Positions 51,328 through 61,504 of a stretch of 64,000 bases of DNA are shown here, one piece after another. Position numbers and translations under genes: made by a program. Under the pieces are notes generated by a model, which was given only the letters and a program-made list of their open reading frames with translations, did no database searches and was not told where the DNA came from. Where the stretch lies: assembly GCA_900208305.1 (NCBI GenBank), contig OAPG01000009.1, forward strand, positions 124,001-188,000. Reading direction: 5' to 3'. Origin of the DNA: Melanopsichium pennsylvanicum. Its lineage: Eukaryota > Basidiomycota > Ustilaginomycetes > Ustilaginales. Positions within the stretch are counted from its first letter, which is position 1; the number at the start of each line of letters is the position of its first letter.

Positions 51328-54300
51328 TCAGAGCATCTGAGCAGCAAAAGCACCAGCCATTATGGGTTGACCGAACAACGTCGCTAACTGTCCAAATCCA
51401 TCCCCGTTCTTGTCCTTCTTGCTGCTGCTGTTTTCTCCTGCTGTCATTGTCGTTGTGGTTGTGCAAGTTGCTTTTTCAATCACGCCTTGAACACCTACAC
51501 CTTGTTGTCTTGCACTTTCCACCACCTCTACCGCATTCATAGCTTGTCGTCTCCTCAACTCCCTAACTCTACCCTGGTGTTCAGCACATGATGGACATTC
51601 TGCTTCTTCCTCGCCTAGACATCTTTGATGGTAACTGTGCTTGCACATGAAGTGCACACTTGGCAAATCCAATTGTCCTGCACATGCGTGACATCGTGTC
51701 ATTTGAAACACCCTTGCTCCCCCTACATCCGTCATCAACTCTCCCACCTCTTGCAACGTCTGCTCGGTGCTAGATTTGTAATCTTGGATCACAGCAGTGT
51801 CGCTTGCTGTAGAATCCAGAATCGAAGAGATACTCGAAATAAGGAATTCCCTTACCACCCCAACGTGCGTATAAGCAGTTGTACCGAGTACCTGCACAAT
51901 TTCCAGTGTCGACATTAGCCCATCATCCCTGATCCTGGTCAGAATATCGAGCAAATCTTGCGTGTGTCGTTCTAGTAACGTTTGCGAGGAGACCAAGAAC
52001 CGCAGTACCATATCATACAATTCAGGTTTCACTTCTCCATACTTGTGTAAAGCAGCGATCACATGTGCACTACTATTACTCCTACTACCACTGGCCCCCT
52101 CTTCTTCCGCAACCGCATTGTCCATGTGCAACCGCATCACATCTTCATACATCCCAAGTCTCTCGTACAAAAGAATCAGACCTGCATTAAAGCTCTCCAC
52201 AGCACACAGCATCAACGCGTGGCTCGTATCGTACGGCAAACTGTGATGCTGCTCGAGCAACTTTAACGCTCGATTCTTGCCAGTTGTGGTAGAGCTGGTG
52301 AGGTAGAGCTCTAACAGAGTGTTCCAGACGGATTTTTGATCCAACACCTCTTGATCTTCGTATTCGTCCCCTTGATCTGAGTCGAGACCTAGCTCACGAA
52401 GCGCCTGTGCCACTTCGTCCAGCTCCTCTCCTCCCTTCTCCACCTCTCTAGCAGACGTACCAAGGGTGGAGGCCACGAAAGCATCAGCAGGAGGTGAGAA
52501 CTCCATGTTGATGACCTGACCCCAACGCGCCAGAGCCACGGTTTCGAGGAAACGAGTGAAGTGCTTTGGGTGCTGGATAAAGTGCGCAAAGTAGGTTCGT
52601 GGCGATGGGATGGGATAGGCTTGCATCTTCTCTGTTTCGTCTTCATCTTCGACTGTTGCGTCTGCATCAGGCAGGCTCGTATCTGCTTCTCCGACTTTGA
52701 CAGTGCTATTTGGACGAGTTGAGCCATCATTGATTGCATACGGCTCAGCCTGCGAGTGGCGTTTCGCTGGAGTATTGCTACCTGTCCCTCCTCTGGATCC
52801 AGCAACAGGTGCATCTGCGGTGGTCTGCTTGCCGAATCCTCCTACCTGGAGATAGCTGAGATACGCGGCTGCAGCCGACTTTGCCGGCTTCTTTGCATCC
52901 ATCTCCCCCTGTTGCAGCCTCAACGCTTTCTGCGCCGCATCTGGATCGGGTTGGAAAGCACCAGAGCATAGCTCGATGAGAAGCTCCGTCGTTTCGTCTG
53001 GTAGCTCAGCTAACAAAGTCTTTGCGTATTGAGCCATGCTGCTTATCGCATCTTCCGCCTCAAGTCCTCGTACGTATAGAAGCGCATCGCTGTAATCCTT
53101 GACATCCTCGATCTGAATTCGTAAATACTCCCTGTGCTCGCCATATCGTTTCGCGAGGTACGCAGCATGACCAAAGTATCCGGCCTGCCCACATACTCGC
53201 ATTGCCGTCTCGAGGTCAAAAGGAAGCTCGTCCCGATCCTCTGCTGCGCCTTCTCCTTCCCCTTGATCTTCGTCGGAAGGTACAGCTTTCGCATGGGGTC
53301 GTTTGATGAATCGATCCAGGGAAGCAACATCTTTCAACTTGGTGTAGCAGTTCAGCAGCAATGTCGTGTGGTCCGAACTTGCCAGTCCCTGTGCATGCAG
53401 CTCTTGCAGATATGTGGTCAGATTTCCGATCCTTTGCGCATCGAGGAATCTCCGGATGACGAAGCTCGGCTGGGTATGTCCGATTGTCTTCGCATACTGT
53501 GCCATCGCTCCATCATAGTCTCCCTTGTTGTAGAGATGGTCGCCGTAGCGCTGATAGATGCCACCCATCAACGCCTCTATCCGTGCCAGCACATCGGGGC
53601 TGGAAGCTCGTTGCATATGCGACCTAGCCAAGTTGACTGCGAGAAGAAACAAGCTCTTGCGATAGAGTACGTCCAGCTTTGCTCGTAAAGGTTTCTCATC
53701 GAGCCTCACGACTTCTCCTGTATCGCTCAGCACAAGCACTTCGCCCGTCGGCCCAACCCAGGTTTGACGAATCCCCGATTCGAAAGTGCCAGTGAATGCT
53801 ACCAGCTTGTTGTCCAGGTCAAAGATGGTGATCCTAGCGATCTCGGAGGGCGTCATGGAACCTTTGCGCGAGGTTGGGGTGGTGATGGGCGAGTCGCGGT
53901 TGTTGCTGTAACCTCTGTTGGAAGACGTGGGTGTGAAGGGTGGTGAGACAATGATGACCTGAGAAGCAGAGAGGTGAATGGAGGATTTGGGACCTTCGTA
54001 CGCAAAGCAGGCTTCGCGACCTTCTTGGCCAATGACGTAGATTGCTTCGTCGCGGGCGATCACCATTTTCCCTGCCGATCCAGTAGTGGTTTGTGCAGAG
54101 GACGACTGTGGACTGGCTGCAAGTGCAGATGTTGAGGCTGCAGAAGAGGCAGGAGAGCGGGGTGGAATAACAGCAGCACAGCCGAGCGCTCCACCGACGT
54201 CGTCGAGCACTGCGGGGCTTCCGCCTGCGCCTTTGCCGACAACTACGTAGCGCAGCACCCGAGAAAGGGTGACGATGAACAAGTGGATAGCGGATGGTGG

Positions 54301-55383
54301 AACTGCTGCATCTGCCTGAGCTGCAGCTGTGTTCGCGCTGATACGTGGATCTCTAGGACGAGCGGCAGCACCCTTGCGCCCCTTGGAGCTGTGCATAATT
54401 CTTGGCTCGTATGCTGGTGTCGTCGTCGTTGAGGCAGCATTCGATGTCGCTTTGATTTGGCTGACGAGCAAAGGTGCAGCTTCGGAAAGGCCAAGAGCAG
54501 TGACTGGCTCATGTGCCTCTCCAGAATCTGAACTGGATGGTTGAAATACGACCTTGAACTTGGGCAGTGCAATTGCTGGTGCAGGTCTCCCCGTGGACCC
54601 TGCTGAAGCGATACCAGCGTTTCCTGCCGCAGCCATGAGCGCAGTCTCGAGGCCACGAATCAGCAGCACTGTTCCATCGGCCAGCGCTACAGACAGATAG
54701 GATAGCGAAGGCGTATGTGTGACAGCTGCAATCGGATGCGGTCGGCTACCGTGTTGCACTTTTCCTTCTGCGAGCAGGCGTGGCATCCAAGTTATGTTTT
54801 TTGTTGAACTTGATCCATTCGCCTCCGGGTCTTGTCGAGGATTGCGACCAGCGCGAAGATCCCAAACTCTCAAAATAGGAAAGCGGGAACTGTCCTCTTC
54901 TCCGAGAGACACAACTCTCCCCCTCGTGTCACAGGACAGATGAGTGACTCTGCCAGCAACGCCTGCTGATGAGAAAGCATCCCAAGAAATGAGTTCTTGA
55001 TACGTTTCCGGTTCTAGCACTTTGATCGTTCCTTGAATCGTGCCAACCAACGTGCATGGCTGTCTACGAGCAGCTTTTGAGCTGTTTGGGTGTTTGCCGG
55101 ACGATGTCGAAGGTTCTGTGTCGAGTTGCGGTGAGCTCACAGCAACGGTGGTTTCAGTCGAAATCAAGGCGGATGCTGGAGGACGAACAGGGCATTGGCA
55201 CACGGCAGCGACTTCATTCGGTGTTCGAAGAGCAGCTGGAGGTTTTGCGAAGTCGTCTGCATCGCGTACAGGGGATGATTCAAAGAAGGAGAACTGGCGC
55301 CATGCGGGACCGGCAGCAGCTGCAGCTGCAGCGGCCGCTGCCGTGCCTATCTCGCCTTGTTGAGTTGTCGCCTTGGACGGCAT
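51328..55383 (-). CDS. VPS11: HOPS/CORVET core subunit Vps11 (Pep5)
   Basis: 1,351 residues, single exon, ATG 55381-55383. After a poly-Ala run the family start WRQFSFFE appears at ~28-35, then a WD40-like beta-propeller region (TIQGTIKVLEPETYQ, RGRVVSLGEED, LRVWDLRAG). An alpha-solenoid follows, with YQRYGDHLYNKGDYDGAMAQY, FVIRRFLDAQRIGNLTTYL and HTTLLLNCYTKL. A C-terminal RING-type domain lies at ~1225-1265: CHAC, FMCKHSYHQRC, CPSC. Vps11 scaffolds the HOPS and CORVET tethers for vacuole and endosome fusion, and its RING contacts Vps18. It is longer than yeast (1,029) or human (941) forms because of low-complexity inserts. Confidence 0.95.
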   Translation of the reverse strand: MPSKATTQQGEIGTAAAAAAAAAAGPAWRQFSFFESSPVRDADDFAKPPAALRTPNEVAAVCQCPVRPPASALISTETTVAVSSPQLDTEPSTSSGKHPNSSKAARRQPCTLVGTIQGTIKVLEPETYQELISWDAFSSAGVAGRVTHLSCDTRGRVVSLGEEDSSRFPILRVWDLRAGRNPRQDPEANGSSSTKNITWMPRLLAEGKVQHGSRPHPIAAVTHTPSLSYLSVALADGTVLLIRGLETALMAAAGNAGIASAGSTGRPAPAIALPKFKVVFQPSSSDSGEAHEPVTALGLSEAAPLLVSQIKATSNAASTTTTPAYEPRIMHSSKGRKGAAARPRDPRISANTAAAQADAAVPPSAIHLFIVTLSRVLRYVVVGKGAGGSPAVLDDVGGALGCAAVIPPRSPASSAASTSALAASPQSSSAQTTTGSAGKMVIARDEAIYVIGQEGREACFAYEGPKSSIHLSASQVIIVSPPFTPTSSNRGYSNNRDSPITTPTSRKGSMTPSEIARITIFDLDNKLVAFTGTFESGIRQTWVGPTGEVLVLSDTGEVVRLDEKPLRAKLDVLYRKSLFLLAVNLARSHMQRASSPDVLARIEALMGGIYQRYGDHLYNKGDYDGAMAQYAKTIGHTQPSFVIRRFLDAQRIGNLTTYLQELHAQGLASSDHTTLLLNCYTKLKDVASLDRFIKRPHAKAVPSDEDQGEGEGAAEDRDELPFDLETAMRVCGQAGYFGHAAYLAKRYGEHREYLRIQIEDVKDYSDALLYVRGLEAEDAISSMAQYAKTLLAELPDETTELLIELCSGAFQPDPDAAQKALRLQQGEMDAKKPAKSAAAAYLSYLQVGGFGKQTTADAPVAGSRGGTGSNTPAKRHSQAEPYAINDGSTRPNSTVKVGEADTSLPDADATVEDEDETEKMQAYPIPSPRTYFAHFIQHPKHFTRFLETVALARWGQVINMEFSPPADAFVASTLGTSAREVEKGGEELDEVAQALRELGLDSDQGDEYEDQEVLDQKSVWNTLLELYLTSSTTTGKNRALKLLEQHHSLPYDTSHALMLCAVESFNAGLILLYERLGMYEDVMRLHMDNAVAEEEGASGSRSNSSAHVIAALHKYGEVKPELYDMVLRFLVSSQTLLERHTQDLLDILTRIRDDGLMSTLEIVQVLGTTAYTHVGVVREFLISSISSILDSTASDTAVIQDYKSSTEQTLQEVGELMTDVGGARVFQMTRCHACAGQLDLPSVHFMCKHSYHQRCLGEEEAECPSCAEHQGRVRELRRRQAMNAVEVVESARQQGVGVQGVIEKATCTTTTTMTAGENSSSKKDKNGDGFGQLATLFGQPIMAGAFAAQML

Positions 55384-55773
55384 GATGGAAGATCACAAAG
55401 AGCTCGTGAACCGTTATCAGCACGAAGTATGCGCTGATTGGTTCAGAGTATCGATCCAACGAGGTGAGTACTGGTATGATGATGTGATAGGTGTTTGTGG
55501 TGAGGAATGAGGAAGCACACATGACTGAGAGTTTAGGCTGATCTGTGCATTGAGCGATGCTGACGGATTTGTGGAGCTGCTCCTACATTACACTTTGGCG
55601 CGGTTTAACATTTGGGTAAAAAAAATATCAATCCGACTACCTGTGATCTCACTCTCACTCCCCCGAGCACACACAACACCTTACGTTTGAACATTGATAG
55701 TATGATTGTCGTGTAGAAGAGCTGTGCTTGTGTGTGCTTTCGTGGGTTCATTCTCGCTGGGTATGTTAGATGC
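55384..55773. other. Spacer between carrier-like gene 3' end and VPS11 start
   Basis: 390 bp, tandem minus-strand genes. Nothing recognised apart from promoter-sized sequence. Confidence 0.45.
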
Positions 55774-58251
55774 CTAGTTGAGATCCCCTCCTAGCCAGGC
55801 AAAAACCAGAAAAGCAACTCCATAGGGCGTAGCCAGTCTCTTGAGCGTCCAAACCACTCTTCCGCTTGCCCAGTATCTTGTTCCTCTCTGCAGCGTACCC
55901 TTGTCACTTGCTCCAAAGCCGCCCCTTCTTTGTAACGTTGCCGTGGCGCCCTTTCTTTCCTGGTTTTCATTCGTAGCCTTGCCCGCGTTGGCAAGACTGA
56001 AATTGACGGGATTATTGCGGATCCAATTCCTCTTCAACTTGGCCTCGGGCGAATCCGTACTCCTCCTTCTCGAAGCTAAAGACATTAGCAATGTTCTTTG
56101 AGCCACCGTACTGATCTTGTCTCCGATACTATCCCCAGATGAGACTCTCGATAAAATTGAAGAAGGACGCAAGTGTCGATCCACACCAGCGGCGGTCCGG
56201 ACGATCTCGTTGTCTAGCACCGGTTTCGGAATCTCGGGCAAGAACGGTGCGATAAAGTATGTGTGCAACAGCAACAGAGGTATGGACACTTTCGAGGGGT
56301 CAAGACCGCCCGAGTGAAGCTTGTCGAGTTTGGCTGTGGATTGAGCATGTTCGATGAGGAGTGTCAAGAAGCCCGGGCGAGTGGCTAAAGTTGGAGTCGG
56401 GCGGCGGGTGATTCGACCAAGTGTCCGCTTGTGTGATCCTGATTCCGGTGTGATCTCGATGCGTGGTGGGGCGGTAAAAGAGTTCCGTTGAGCTTTACGT
56501 TTCTGTAGTGCCCGTGAACTGGTGAGCATTGGGACCGCTGTACCGTTGACGCCTGGCGAACACCACTTTGAAGAAGCGGGAACAAAACGCAGCGGATGAG
56601 GCGGACGAGAGATCATAGCCCTTTCGTGTATTCTAGAGACCTTCTTGCCTGATGTATTTTCTGCGCGTAAAACGAGAAAGTCCGGACGTCTTCTGAAGGC
56701 TCTGCTCCCTAATTTTTCCGCTCTGGCTGCTGCGTTTGCTCTCGCACCTCTCACCACTGACCTACCCGTGGTGGTGAATCCTGAGGCTGTCTCGCCTTCT
56801 GTGTGTGCCCTTGTGTAGGTTTTGTGCGTGCGAGCAGGGCGATACCCAGGCTCTCGTTTACCCTGTTCCCACTGCTTCCTCCCTTCCCAGATGACCACTC
56901 GCATTAGCTCGAATGGTCTTCCGACAAGTTCATACGAGAATGCACCCACAGCACCACCAACCAGGAGTATGATGACAGCCACGACTCGACCTTGCACCGT
57001 ACGCGATTGGTTATAGCTCACATCGGCATCGGGTACGCCTTTCTGCCCTTGTCTGATCCACTGCCCAATCCTACCCGAGTCTTGAATATGCATCTCACCT
57101 TGATCTTGCGCACCATCGCTTTTCCATCTCCCTACAACGTTTGAGCCTGCCTCTGCTTGCTTCTGCGATCCAGCCGGACCGGCCAACCCAAGACCTTTCG
57201 CATTGAACCAAGCACTAACTCGATCAACACCCGTGCTGGCGAAAAACGCACATCTTCTCGACACTTCGAAGATGAAGAAGAAGCTTCCAAAGCCTACACT
57301 GTCTCTGATGAGAGAAAGAGCTAGGCCAGAACCGTGCACACCACCTCGCCACCTCTTGAGCCGTTTCTCCCACTCTTTGCGCTTTTCCGGCGATATGGTG
57401 AACTGCTCCCTGACACTGCCATTTCCGTTTGATGCATTTCTCAGGGATGTAGTTGCGGGTTCGATGAATGCTATGAGTCGAGCGCGTAGTGTGGGTTTAG
57501 GTGCACGTTTGGATCGCTCGATGGCTTCGTTCTGAACATCTTGAACCAACTTGTCACGAGCGATGGCAGGAGCAAAAGGCAGGATGGCTGCTCGAAGAAT
57601 GGCTCGCCAAGAGATGGTGGTGATGGTTCGTGCGTGTGCCGAGCGATGGTGTGGATCTGGTCCGCTTACGTTGCGCTGAATAATGTATCGCACGTTGTCA
57701 AGCGGTGCGGAAAGGAAGCATTGCGCAGCGCCGGCGACCGCACCCGATGCAGTTACGATCCATAACGGTGTCCACCTCGGTTTCGGAAGCTCTGCTTCTT
57801 CATCTCCCAATTCGTCTGCACCTTGAGGAGAAGAATTCTTGAGTTTTGACTTGGTCAACAAGCGGGACTCGGTGATGCTATATGCTTCGAACAGTGTGAA
57901 GCCGATAGCGGTATTGAATAGCAATGGTGGAAGCAAGAGATGGGGAAGGAAGTTTGAATTTTCTCTCCGAAGAAGGGTGCGCAGGTATCGAAGGGACAAA
58001 GAACGGCCTTCACGTTTGGCCATCGCCTCGAGGATTGTCCATGATGACAGTTTGACGGGGCGAAAAAGACGGACGGGACGCTTGAAGAGGAAGGCTAGGG
58101 TGCCGAACAGTGCACGGATGACGGCGCCTCCGAACGACTCTTGCCTGGTTGGCTCTCTCTTGTTGGCGCTCGTTGAACGACGACGTTTGGTGATCTTTTT
58201 GTGTTGCTTGTCGCTGGTAGAAGGACCTGCTTGAGACATTGTTGCCGACAT
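55774..58251 (-). CDS. Divergent mitochondrial-carrier-like membrane protein
   Basis: 825 residues, single exon, ATG 58249-58251, TAG at 55774-55776. Carrier-like features: a hydrophobic TASGAVAGAAQCFLSAPLDNVRYIIQ segment around residues 165-190 matches the helix plus P-x-D-x-x-[KR] signature of SLC25 repeats. A later repeat-like segment, GGAVGAFSYELVGRPFELMRVV near 425-445, has the charged residue after Pro altered (RPFELMR). The N-terminus (RALFGTLAFLFKRPVRLFRP) and LLLPPLLFNTAIGFTLFE also look membrane-associated. SLC25 proteins are about 300 residues; this one is much longer, with a basic C-terminal half. Transport substrate and location (mitochondrial inner or outer membrane) are unknown. 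Confidence 0.65.
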   Translation of the reverse strand: MSATMSQAGPSTSDKQHKKITKRRRSTSANKREPTRQESFGGAVIRALFGTLAFLFKRPVRLFRPVKLSSWTILEAMAKREGRSLSLRYLRTLLRRENSNFLPHLLLPPLLFNTAIGFTLFEAYSITESRLLTKSKLKNSSPQGADELGDEEAELPKPRWTPLWIVTASGAVAGAAQCFLSAPLDNVRYIIQRNVSGPDPHHRSAHARTITTISWRAILRAAILPFAPAIARDKLVQDVQNEAIERSKRAPKPTLRARLIAFIEPATTSLRNASNGNGSVREQFTISPEKRKEWEKRLKRWRGGVHGSGLALSLIRDSVGFGSFFFIFEVSRRCAFFASTGVDRVSAWFNAKGLGLAGPAGSQKQAEAGSNVVGRWKSDGAQDQGEMHIQDSGRIGQWIRQGQKGVPDADVSYNQSRTVQGRVVAVIILLVGGAVGAFSYELVGRPFELMRVVIWEGRKQWEQGKREPGYRPARTHKTYTRAHTEGETASGFTTTGRSVVRGARANAAARAEKLGSRAFRRRPDFLVLRAENTSGKKVSRIHERAMISRPPHPLRFVPASSKWCSPGVNGTAVPMLTSSRALQKRKAQRNSFTAPPRIEITPESGSHKRTLGRITRRPTPTLATRPGFLTLLIEHAQSTAKLDKLHSGGLDPSKVSIPLLLLHTYFIAPFLPEIPKPVLDNEIVRTAAGVDRHLRPSSILSRVSSGDSIGDKISTVAQRTLLMSLASRRRSTDSPEAKLKRNWIRNNPVNFSLANAGKATNENQERKGATATLQRRGGFGASDKGTLQRGTRYWASGRVVWTLKRLATPYGVAFLVFAWLGGDLN

Positions 58252-58650
58252 GATGGGCTGTTTAGCGCAAACTCCACCTTGACTTACGCTAATTTTGCTC
58301 TGCTTCGAGCTCGTTTATAATTATTTTACGGTTGTCATAACGACCGGTCTATTGCAGAAAGATTGCGACTGTATAGAATGATCGATGAAAGAAAGATGAT
58401 GTGAAACAAAGCGAAGGTGTTGAGCAAGAGTGATGGTGGTAGCACAAGCCAGACGCACGAGCCGTCATTTTGAATTGGATTTTGATCCGAGCGAGAGTTG
58501 TGACGCCTCAATTGGTATCCCGCAGCCGTCAAGTTCGCTTCTTGAGTGATAATATATCTCTCCTTCTCTTCTCCTTTTACCATCTTCGTCACCTCCATCA
58601 ACCTTTCATACCACTACAGCCCATTCGATCTCAGCAGCAATTGCTCAAAC
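58252..58650. other. Divergent promoter between carrier-like and JTB-like genes
   Basis: 399 bp shared upstream region with no recognisable repeat or gene. Confidence 0.5.
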
Positions 58651-59662
58651 ATGTCACGCACTCGCTCTCGCCCGCGCTTCAAACCCTCAAAATTGGCTCT
58701 CACGCTCTCGCTCTTCTACATGCACACCCTCGCATTTGCAGCCGACTCTCCAGCCCTCAGTCGTCGGTCCTGGAGACCAAACAACGAGCTGCCCGGAGCA
58801 AATTTCATATTGGGAGATGGTAAAAATGAAGGCAAAAAAGTAAAAGGATACGAAGGAGAGTGGCCTCTATGGTCCTCTTTCAGGAATAGCAAAGTTGTGG
58901 TTGATGACCCGCTTGATCCTGTGGCTCCTGCTGGAAACCCTCAATCCTCTCTTTCCTCTTCCAGCACCGTCAATGAATCAGGCGAAGCAGATCGAACAGC
59001 ATACGTCTGTGTACCAATAGGCGATTGCGAACAATGTCCACAGCAGGTCATCTATCTCCCCTACTGTCGACCGTACAACAACCGACGGAGAGTGGCCTGT
59101 ACTCCAGTATCCAGCAGAGACGACCCAGACGCTATTCAGGCTGCTCTCTCCACTTCAATTGCCGCCAAAACCCGAATACCCAAAACCACAAACACCACTA
59201 CTGTCACCTCATCTACGGCTCTGCTTGGCTACGAGGCCTGTGGTAAAAGCGCCAAACAGGAAGCTCGAGATTACTTTGAAATGATCGTAAGTTATTTCAA
59301 TCACGTCCGAAATGCTACCAATGACCTTTGTACCTCGCGATCTTTGTTTGCCTTTGATATAGCTTGGAGAGGGACTGACACTGACATGACGTTCTCTGTT
59401 GATTATTTCATTGTGCGACGCACAGGCTGTGGTGGCAAGTATAGCGATTTTCAGCGTGTGGGCATTTGTTCAACGTCAAAAACTCTTGTTTAAACGCCAG
59501 AATCAGCAACTGCTGTCCAGAGTCACGGGCCAGAGGAGAGGTTCGGCTTTGCCTCGGTCCGCCACTGTGGGTGGAGGAACAGCCGGACTAAGAGCGAATC
59601 GCAAAAAGAGAGCTGCCAGGCTGGCTCCTCCAATATCTTCTTCTGCCGGCTCATATTCATAG
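58651..59662 (+). CDS. Type I membrane protein resembling JTB, two exons
   Basis: Exons 58651-59286 and 59426-59662 (donor GTAAGT, acceptor CAG, intron 139 bp) give 290 residues. A signal peptide (LALTLSLFYMHTLAFA) ends near residue 30. The ectodomain has a Cys cluster from residue 120: CVPIGDCEQCPQQ, then PYCRPYNNRRRVACTP, and later a lone Cys in YEACGKSAKQEARDYFE. The second exon begins exactly at the membrane helix (AVVASIAIFSVWAFV), followed by a basic QRQKLLFKRQNQQLL tail. The order C-x2-C, paired Cys around a basic loop, a Cys before an amphipathic helix, one TM and a short Q/R/K tail parallels animal JTB (jumping translocation breakpoint protein). JTB function is poorly defined. The homology is my pattern judgement. 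Confidence 0.7.
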
Positions 59663-59826
59663 CCTACAATACATTCAGTACGACCTGGATAGGTGGATCA
59701 TTTTTGGTTCTCAGAATTGTGGACGATTGGATTAACGATGCCTGTTGCGATATAGCAATTTACCCAGTTAGTGTTGGGTTCGAGAGTTTTACGCAAGTGA
59801 ATCTATGTGAATTGGGATTTGTTTTT

Positions 59827-60503
59827 TTAGGCAGAGGTGGTAGCGTCACGACCGATCTCGATCTCACCCGCACCTGTAGCACCTGTGCCAGACTCGGTAC
59901 CGGTACTCCTTGCTGCCGTCTCGAGGATTTCATCGGGTTGACTCGCACCTGTGCTCTTGTACTGTTCAGCACCACCGGTACTAGTGTTGCTAGCCGAACC
60001 TGCCGAGTTGGCGGCGAGCTTTCTGAGATCGGGTTGATCTTTGTGGAATTCATTGTTTCTCTCATCCTGCATCTGATCACGTTTTTCTTGTCCAGGGGTG
60101 GAAATGCCTCGTTCAGCACCGTTGAGTTGACCAAAGCCTAGTTCGGCAGCAGATGCACCCGTAGGGTTGGACGAAGGAACGGGGATGTCATCACCTTCAC
60201 GACGAGCTTGTGCGAGTTCCCGACGTGCGTCGCGTTCCGCGCCGATTTCAATGCCGAGGATGGCAGCGCCAGTAGGAGCAGAGGCACCGGCTTTGTTAGG
60301 TCCAGAAGACGAACCGGGGAGAGAGTGAGAGTGTCGGTCTCCTTGAAGCTCAGCCTGAAGTGTGGAAGCAGGAGCAATGGAAGAGAAAGAATTAGTATAA
60401 GACTTATCAACAACATCAAAGCTTCAAACACATCAAGGGTAAGGGTGCGAAGGAGGCAGAAGAGACTTACGACAGAGTGAGGGGCAGCTTCGGCACGAGT
60501 CAT
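59827..60503 (-). CDS. Small hydrophilic, hydrophilin-like protein, two exons
   Basis: Exon 1 (60503-60471) encodes 11 codons; after a 116 bp GT-AG intron (donor GTAAGT, acceptor CAG) exon 2 (60354-59827) completes 186 residues. The protein has no hydrophobic core. It is rich in Gly, Ala, Ser, Thr, Asp and Glu, with ELAQARREGDD, QEKRDQMQDERNNEFHKDQP and a repetitive TGTESGTGATGAGE tail. Such composition is typical of hydrophilins and other disordered stress-associated proteins, but I recognise no named family. It converges with the JTB-like gene, 164 bp apart. Confidence 0.68.
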
Positions 60504-61504
60504 GTTGATGACAGAGTACTCTACTGTTCGCTCAAGAGAATGGTTGTGTTGGTGATGATCGAATTATATGTGATCTCGAAGAAGAAGAGATAAGAAAAAG
60601 ATTGATGATGATGCGAAATCATTGAGCGCCTGAAGAAGGAGGGCCTACTTATACTCTCATTGCCTAGAAGACCAAGCCAAGGAGCACTGTTCCATATAAA
60701 TGTACAGGCACATTCAACAAACGTGTAGCGCAGTCCTCTTCTCGTTATAGTAGCGCTATCCATTTTGAGCTGCGCTATGAGCACTTAAGCTGACAAGCAT
60801 CACAGCTTGGTTTCTAGAGAACAGCTTCTTCACTTTGATCTGGCATGTGCTTTGACGAACACTCAAACCGTATCCGAATCATGGCGCTTTTTACTAGCAA
60901 ATGTCTTTGTCAGAAGAACCAGACAGGCCATCAGCTATAATACGCAAGATGAAGATCGTGTGACTTCATACACAACGCAATCTTGTCAGACCAGCAACTA
61001 AGATGAATCAGCTACAGCACCTTTTTAATGCTTATATTAATATATGATATTTGACGGGCAGAAGTTTTTTTTTTCTTCTTTTTTTTCAGGGTTTCACCAG
61101 CAGGTGACTAAGGTTCTGCCGTTAGCGAGGTGTGACAGAAACACGCCGACATGATGATGATATCCGTACCGCTGTGGAGGCGTTGACGTCAAAAGATCAC
61201 TTGCCTCACACCTTCTTCTCAATATCTTCAACGCCTTTTACTTGACTCAACTTTCTATATTCTCTTGACAAGCAGTGATTGTCCAGTTCAGCTTTCCGGA
61301 TAGCACGTGACACAACCCCTGCGAGCAGGCTATCATACACAAAGCACGTCACAAGTCGATCTCCCAAGCGTGGATAGGGGGAAGCACTCCAGCGTCCCAA
61401 CGCTATTGCTTATGGCGAACAAAAAGTACATGAGTGGTGTACAGTGAATACAAACGTTTTTCTTCGTCTTCCTCTCCCTCTCCCTCGCTCTCTCTCCCTT
61501 TTTT
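60504..61504. other. Gap between YME2 3' end and hydrophilic-protein gene
   Basis: 1.0 kb between two minus-strand genes, with a T-rich tract near 61066-61088 and a C/T-rich tract just before 61505. No gene recognised. Confidence 0.45.
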
